From Bromus sterilis (taxonomy: Eukaryota > Streptophyta > Magnoliopsida > Poales > Poaceae): a DNA stretch of 64,000 nucleotides. Of the stretch, positions 58,747 to 64,000 are shown in pieces (position 1 is the stretch's first letter; every line of letters starts with the position of its first letter). The notes beneath the pieces are model-generated. The model made no database searches. It was given only the letters and a program-made list of their open reading frames with translations, and had not been told where the DNA came from. Where the stretch lies: positions 170,456,001 through 170,520,000 of the forward strand of contig OX465598.1 in the NCBI GenBank assembly GCA_950022295.1, given 5' to 3'. The position numbers and the translations under genes were made by a program.

Positions 58747-59709
58747 TTACATAGTAATGAATCTAACACCCATGGAGTTCTGGTGTTTATCATGTTTTTC
58801 CTTTGGGAGAGTTTTAGTCAACGGATCTGCCACATTCAGATCTGTGTGTACTTCGCAAATCTTCACATCCCCATCCTTGACATACTCACGGATGGAGAGA
58901 AAACGGCGCTTGATATGCTTGGAATTCTTGTGAGACCTTGGTTCCTTAGCATTGGCAATGGCACCATTGTTGTCACAATAGATAACCATTGGATCCAAAG
59001 CACTCGGAACCACACCTAGTTCGGATATGAACTCCTTCATCCAAATTGCTTCATGTGTTGCCTCTGAGGCAGCAACATATTCCGCTTCTGTTGATGATCC
59101 CGCTACCACAGATTGCTTGGAACTCCTCCAGCTTACTGCTCCTCCATTCATAATAAATACGTATCCGGATTGTGACTTAGAGTCATCCGGATCAGTGACG
59201 AAGCTAGCATTGACGTAACCTCTTGCGACGAGCTCTTCTTCACCGCCATACACGAGAAACATATCCTTAGTTCTTCTCAAGTACTTAAGGATATTCTTGA
59301 CCGCCGCCCAGTGTTCCAAACCTGGATCGGATTGGTACCTGCTAGTCAAACTAACAACACGTGCCACATCTGGTCTTGTACATAGCATAGCATACATGAC
59401 AGAACCTATGGCTGAAGCATAGGGAATCTTATTCATTTCCTCTCTATCTTCTGCTGTAACTGGACATTGAGTGTTACTCAACGTCTTGCCTTGCAACATT
59501 GGTAAGAACCCCTTCTTACTTTTATCCATTCTGAACTTCAAAATCTTGTCAATGTATGTACTTTGCGAAAGTCCAATTAAGCGTCTTGATCTATCCCTAT
59601 AGATTTTGATGCCTAATATATAAGCTGCTTCACCGAGGTCTTTCATCAAAAAACTACTGTTCAAATAACCTTTTACACCTTTTAACAATTCTATATCATT
59701 TCCAATCAA
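58747..59709 (-). pseudogene. pol: copia pol, reverse transcriptase C-terminus and RNase H
   Basis: 320 codons continuing the pol frame after a TAG stop at 59707. Motifs: GEAAYILGIKIYRDRSRRLI, ARVVSLTSRYQSDPGLEHW, SGYVFIMNGGAVSW, SSTEAEYVAASEA and VIYCDNNGAIANAKEP with KHIKRRFLSIREYV. This is typical for Ty1-copia RNase H, which removes RNA from the hybrid. The frame is intact to its stop near the polypurine tract. Confidence 0.9.
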
Positions 59710-61752
59710 CTATATGTCATCCACATACAGTACTAGAAATTCTACAGAGCTCCCACTCACTTTCTTGTAGATACAAGCTTCTCCGTACGTTTGATCAAAT
59801 CCAAACTCTTTGATCACCTTATCAAAATGGAGGTTCCAACTCCGGGATGCTTGCTTCAGTCCATAAATGGAACGTTGAAGCTTGCATACCTTGTCAGCAT
59901 CCTTAGGATCAACAAAACCTTTGGGCTGCATCATATACAACTCTTCCTCAATGTCACCATTCAGGAATGCCGTTTTGACATCCATCTGCCAGATTTCATA
60001 ATCGAAAAATGCAGCAATTGCTAACATAATCCTAACTGACTTTAGCATCGCTACTGGTGAGAAGGTGTCATCGTAGTCAACTCCTTGAATTTGTCGAAAA
60101 CCTTTTGTGACAAGTCGAGCTTTATAGACGGTCACATTACCATCAGCATCAGTTTTCTTTTTAAAAATCCATTTGTTCTCAACGGCCTTACGGTCATCGG
60201 GTAAGTCCACCAAAGTCCAAACTTGGTTTTCGTACATGGATCCCATTTCGGATTTCATGGCTTCAAGCCATTTGTTGGAATCTGGGCTCATCATTGCTTC
60301 ATCATATGTCGCAAGGTCATCACTTCCATCTACCATGAAGTTTAAGACGGGATTCCCATACTGTTCAGGAGCTGTACGTTCCCTAGTTGACCTGCGAAGC
60401 ATGGTAGTTTCCTCTTCTGGAGTTTCATGATCTTGATCATTAGTTCCCTCTTCAACTGACGGAGTCGGCACTGGAACAACTTCCGGTGCTGCGCTACTCG
60501 CCATTCCAAGAAGAGAAGGTTCAATAACCTCATCGAGTTCTACCTTCCTACTATTCACACCTTTCGAGAGAAACTCCTTCTCTAAAAAGGATCCATTCTT
60601 GTCAACGAAAATCTTGCCTTCGGATCTGTGATAGAAGGTGTACCCTATTTTTTCCTTAGGGTATCCTATGAAGATGCATTTTTTCGCTTTGGGTTCGAGT
60701 TTATCAGGTTGAAGCTTCTTCACATAAACATCGCAGCCCCAAACTTTTAGAAATGACAGCTTAGGTTTGTTTCCAAACCATAATTCATACGGTGTCATTT
60801 CAACGGATTTAGATGGTGCCCTATTTAAAGTGAATGCAGCGGTCTCTAGTGCATAACCCCAAAATGAGAGTGGAAAATCTGTAAGAGACATCATAGATTG
60901 AACCATATCCAATAAAGTACGATTACGACGTTCGGAAACACCATTACGCTGTGGTGTTCCGGCAGGTGTGAGTTGTGAAACTATTCCACATTGTTTCATA
61001 TGCATGCCAAACTCGTAACTTAAATATTCACCTCCACGATTAGATCGTAGAAATTTAATCTTTCTGTTACGATGATTTTCAACTTCACACTGAAATTCTT
61101 TGAACTTTTCAAACATCTCAGATTTGTGTTTCATTAAGTAAATATATCCATATCTACTCAAATCATCTGCGAAAGTGACAAAATAACGATATCCACCGCG
61201 CGCCGATACACTCATTGGTCCACACACATCAGTATGTATGATTTCCAGTAAGTCTGTCGCCCGTTCCATAGAACCTGAAAACGGGGTTCTAGTCATCTTT
61301 CCCATAAGGCATGGTTCACACGTTTCAAATGATTCATAATCAAGTGATTCTAAGAGTCCATCAGAATGGAGCTTCTTCATGCGTTTAACAACAATATGAC
61401 CTAAGCGGCAATGCCACATGTAAGTAGCAATATCATCATTTAACATGATTCTTTTGGCATTCACACTATGAATATGTGTATCAATACTATCAAGATTCAA
61501 AAGAAATAAACCATTCTTCTCAGGTGCGTGACCATAGAAGATATTATTCATATAAATCGAACAACCATTGTTCTCGGACTTAAAGGAATAACCACTCTGC
61601 ATTAAGCAAGATCCAGAAATGATGTTCATGCTCAACGCAGGCACCAGATAACATTTATTCAGTTTTATAACTAATCCAGACGGTAAACGAAGAGGTAGCG
61701 TGCCGACGGCGATCACATCAACTCTTGATCCATTGCCGACGCGCATCATCAC
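59710..61752 (-). pseudogene. pol: copia pol, integrase and reverse transcriptase
   Basis: 680 codons. GAG-pre-integrase domain with HCRLGHI and CEPCLMGKMTR (residues 113-153). Integrase core: Asp175, then Asn238 where Asp is required (LRSNRGGEYLS), then Glu274 at the correct 35-residue spacing. Reverse transcriptase: ENKWIFKKKTDADGNV, YKARLVTKGFRQIQGVDYDDTFSPV, WQMDVKTAFLNGDIEEELYM and the YVDD box at residues 676-679. A stop follows one residue after it. The order integrase before reverse transcriptase proves Ty1-copia type. Confidence 0.92.
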
Positions 61753-61974
61753 CTCATCCTTTGCTAGTGGTCACTTATTCTGCAGTTCCTGTTTCGAGTT
61801 ACATATGTGAGCAACCGAACAAATATCAAATACCCAGGCGCTACTGCGAGTACTAGTAAGGTACACATCAATAACATGTATATCACATATACCTTTGTTC
61901 ACTTTGCCGGCCTTCTTATCTGCCAGATATTTGGGGCAGTTTCGCTTCCAGTGGCCAGTGCCCTTGCAATAGAA
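61753..61974 (-). pseudogene. copia zinc knuckle and protease region
   Basis: On the minus strand a zinc knuckle (FYCKGTGHWKRNCP) follows a TAG stop near 61973. Then the protease segment has D-I-C at the place of the catalytic D-T-G (WVFDICSVAHICNS, near 61800-61840). A TGA near 61770 separates it from the integrase frame. Both functions appear lost. Confidence 0.75.
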
Positions 61975-62719
61975 CTACTCAGTCTCAGCCTTAGGACCAT
62001 TCTTGGTTTTCTTCTCAGGTGTAGAAACAGACTTGCCAACCTTCTTGCAGTTGCCCTTTGGCTTGCCTTTCTTGACTTTCTTGAAACTAGTGGTCTTATT
62101 GATCATCAACACTTGATGCTCTTTCTTGATCTCCACTTCAGCAGTTGTAAGCATCGAGAGAAGCTCAGGAAGAGACTTCTTCATGCCTTGCATATTATAG
62201 TTCATCACAAAGTTCTTGTAACTAGGTGGCAGAGATTGAAGAACACGATGTATCCCTAGCTCATTGGGAATCGTTATTCCCAAGGCTATGAGCTTATCAG
62301 CGTACGCAGACATTTTGAGTACGTGCTCACTGACGGAGCTGTTCTCTTCCATCATGCAGCTAAAGAACTTTTCTGAAGCATCATAACTCTCAACTGCAGC
62401 ATGGGTATCGAAAATCATTTTCAATTATCCCATTGTAGCATAAGCAGTGTTGTTCTCGAAACGTTTTCGCAGCTCTGGTTCTAATCCATAAAGGATGCCG
62501 CAATGAACTATATTGTGGTCTTCTTTTTGAGTCAGATAAACATTTTTATCTTCATCAGAAGCATCATCAGCGGGCTGGTCACCTAGCGGTGCATCAAGCA
62601 CATAGAGCTTCTTGCAAGCGGTGAGGAGAATCCTCAGGTTAAGTGGTAAAGTTGCTACCATTGTTCGCTAGCTTTTCTTTCTCCATGAACATATTGAAAT
62701 TGAAGGTAGGTGCAGCCAT
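61975..62719 (-). pseudogene. gag: copia gag
   Basis: The start is the ATG at 62719 (plus-strand cat at 62717-62719). A frameshift occurs near 62640 and a TAA near 62430 (CAA to TAA would explain it). Typical copia capsid (UBN2-type) motifs are present: NLRILLTACKKLYVLDAPLG, IFDTHAAVESYDASEKFFSC and PSYKNFVMNYNMQGMKKSLP. A basic tail (KKVKKGKPKGNCKKVGK) precedes the knuckle. It forms the particle. Confidence 0.85.
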
Positions 62720-63900
62720 GATCTACAACATATTTGCAAAGACTATTTAGACTAAGTTTATGATAAATTAAGTTCAAGTTAATTCAAAAAATTATCCCAT
62801 GAACTCCCACTCAAAAAAAACATCCCTCTTAGTCGTTTTGGTGATTACACAAACCAAATTCACTACACCAAAACCGATCATCACGTGAGATGATGTAGCT
62901 GCAAAGGCGAACATCGACATGTTCATCATATCATCCATATGACTTATGCTTTACCTTTCGGTTCGTGTTCCGAGGCCATGTCTGTACATGCTAGGCTCGC
63001 ACGGTAGAACCATTGAATTGTGTGTGTTTCAAGGCCATGTCTGTACATGCTAGGCTTGAAAACACCCGTTGTATGCGAACGTAGAGTCTATCACACCCGA
63101 TCATCACGTGGTGTCTCGAAACGACGAACTTTCTTAACGGTGCATACTAAGGAAGAACACATTATTATCTTGATATTAATTGAGAGGGATCATCTTATAA
63201 TGCTACCGTCGCGGTCTAAGAAAAATAAGATGCATAAAAGGATTAACATCACATGCATGGATAATGTGATATGATATGGTCCTTCTTGCACTTGATCTCC
63301 ATCTTGTGAATCATGGTATGATCTTCATCATCCCACCGGCGTGGCACCAAGGTCCATGGCACCTCCATCTTGATTGTCCATCAAATTACAACATATCACA
63401 TGGATATGATATACAGCACGCAGGCCATAAATAATAAGACAACCATATGGCTCCTGCCGGTATGTCAATAACTTACAAAATGGATCATCTCATACATCAA
63501 ATTTGTAACATTGACCATATCACATCACATGCCCTGCAAAAACAAGTTAGACGTCTCTAATTTATTTTTGCATATTTTACGTGGCTTGGGCTTACCAAGA
63601 TAGAACCATTCATACCTACGAACATAAACCACAATGTTGATAAAATATATTTTTAACAACCCGTTATACATTAGGTCCTAACTATAGTGAGAGAGACAGA
63701 CACCCGCCAGCCACTTATGCAATACAAGTTGCATGTCAGTCGTGGAACAAGTCTCATGTAGGCGGACATGTAAGGTTAGTCTGGGCCGCTTCATCCCACT
63801 ATGCCACTAGGATCGAAAATACAAAAGGAGGCAAAACGATGATCATCAACGCCCACATCCATATGTGTTCTACTCGTACAAACCATCTACGCATAGACGA
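62720..63900 (-). other. copia leader
   Basis: About 1.2 kb between the primer site and gag. No coding frame is supported. It is AT-rich with a duplicated segment (ggccatgtctgtacatgctaggct at about 62973 and 63031). Confidence 0.6.
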
Positions 63901-63901
63901 G

Positions 63902-63913
63902 GCTCTGATACCA
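63902..63913 (-). promoter_or_regulatory. Primer-binding site of copia element
   Basis: Minus strand TGGTATCAGAGC, complementary to initiator tRNA-Met, just inside the 5' LTR. Confidence 0.9.
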
Positions 63914-63914
63914 C

Positions 63915-64000
63915 TGAAGGGTTCGTAGCAAGGAAAACAAATTTTTTTCCTACGCATAAACAACCAACAAGCCAAGATCTAATCTAGGAGATGTAAGCAA
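63915..64000 (-). repeat. 5' LTR of copia element, partial
   Basis: Matches 57078-57163 closely (a few differences in the A/T run). The LTR continues beyond the window. Confidence 0.9.

Larger units (their letters stand above)
57078..64000 (-). mobile_element. Ty1-copia element (Angela/BARE-like), minus strand
   Basis: LTR 57078-58713 and the start of the second LTR at 63915 bracket gag, protease, integrase, reverse transcriptase and RNase H in copia order on the minus strand. The primer site at 63902-63913 fits initiator tRNA-Met. The LTR start (TGAAGGGAATATGCCC, reverse) resembles Angela/BARE LTRs. It is inserted in LINE1; the right end is outside the window. It is dead by stops and catalytic changes. 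Confidence 0.93.

Overview
This window looks like intergenic DNA from a large grass genome, most likely a Triticeae species (wheat, barley, rye or Aegilops type). Essentially all of it is nested retrotransposon sequence: Ty3-gypsy elements of several families, one Ty1-copia element with an initiator-Met primer site, two plant L1-type LINEs, solo LTRs and one small hAT-like MITE. I see no convincing host gene, and no rRNA, CRISPR or bacterial feature. All element coding regions are broken by stops, frameshifts or lost catalytic residues. I use local names (A to F, LINE1, LINE2) because family names cannot be confirmed without a search.

Layout. 1-6405: a decayed Ty3-gypsy element (E, CRM-like, plus strand) whose pol frame runs into its 3' LTR; it sits inside an LTR of family A (6406-7034). 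7035-8051: an older related LTR/leader remnant (F). 8052-9646: the 5' half of a long LTR (C1), cut at a deletion junction with LINE2. 9651-26722: LINE2 on the minus strand, split by two LTR insertions. The first is a minus-strand solo LTR of family B (12977-20740, TSD accgt), itself interrupted by a solo LTR of family C (C2, 15690-19400). The second is a 4.5-kb LTR (D, 21255-25742) that shares only its 3' part with C.

26723-51540: family A, an Athila/Sabrina-like gypsy element. An internal 3' fragment (A1) runs straight into an LTR that also serves as the 5' LTR of A2. A2 carries a decayed gag and a second long reading frame but no recognisable pol. It is split by a complete Tekay-type chromovirus (B, 30766-43649, perfect 5-bp TSD, about 3.9-kb LTRs, chromodomain), and its 3' LTR is split by solo LTR C3 (46613-50319, TSD atacg). 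Element B in turn holds a 182-bp hAT-like MITE with a perfect 8-bp TSD.

51541-57077: LINE1 on the plus strand (ORF1 with two damaged zinc knuckles, ORF2 endonuclease and reverse transcriptase). It is interrupted by a minus-strand Angela/BARE-like copia element (57078 to beyond 64000).

The most unusual items are three tRNA-like modules with Pol III-box-like sequences inside LTR D, a GC-rich leader block ending in a conserved GGTGAGC donor-like motif in two LTR families, the pol-less A2 element with its extra reading frame, and the precisely dated nesting. None is proven to be a new system; each is stated with a check.
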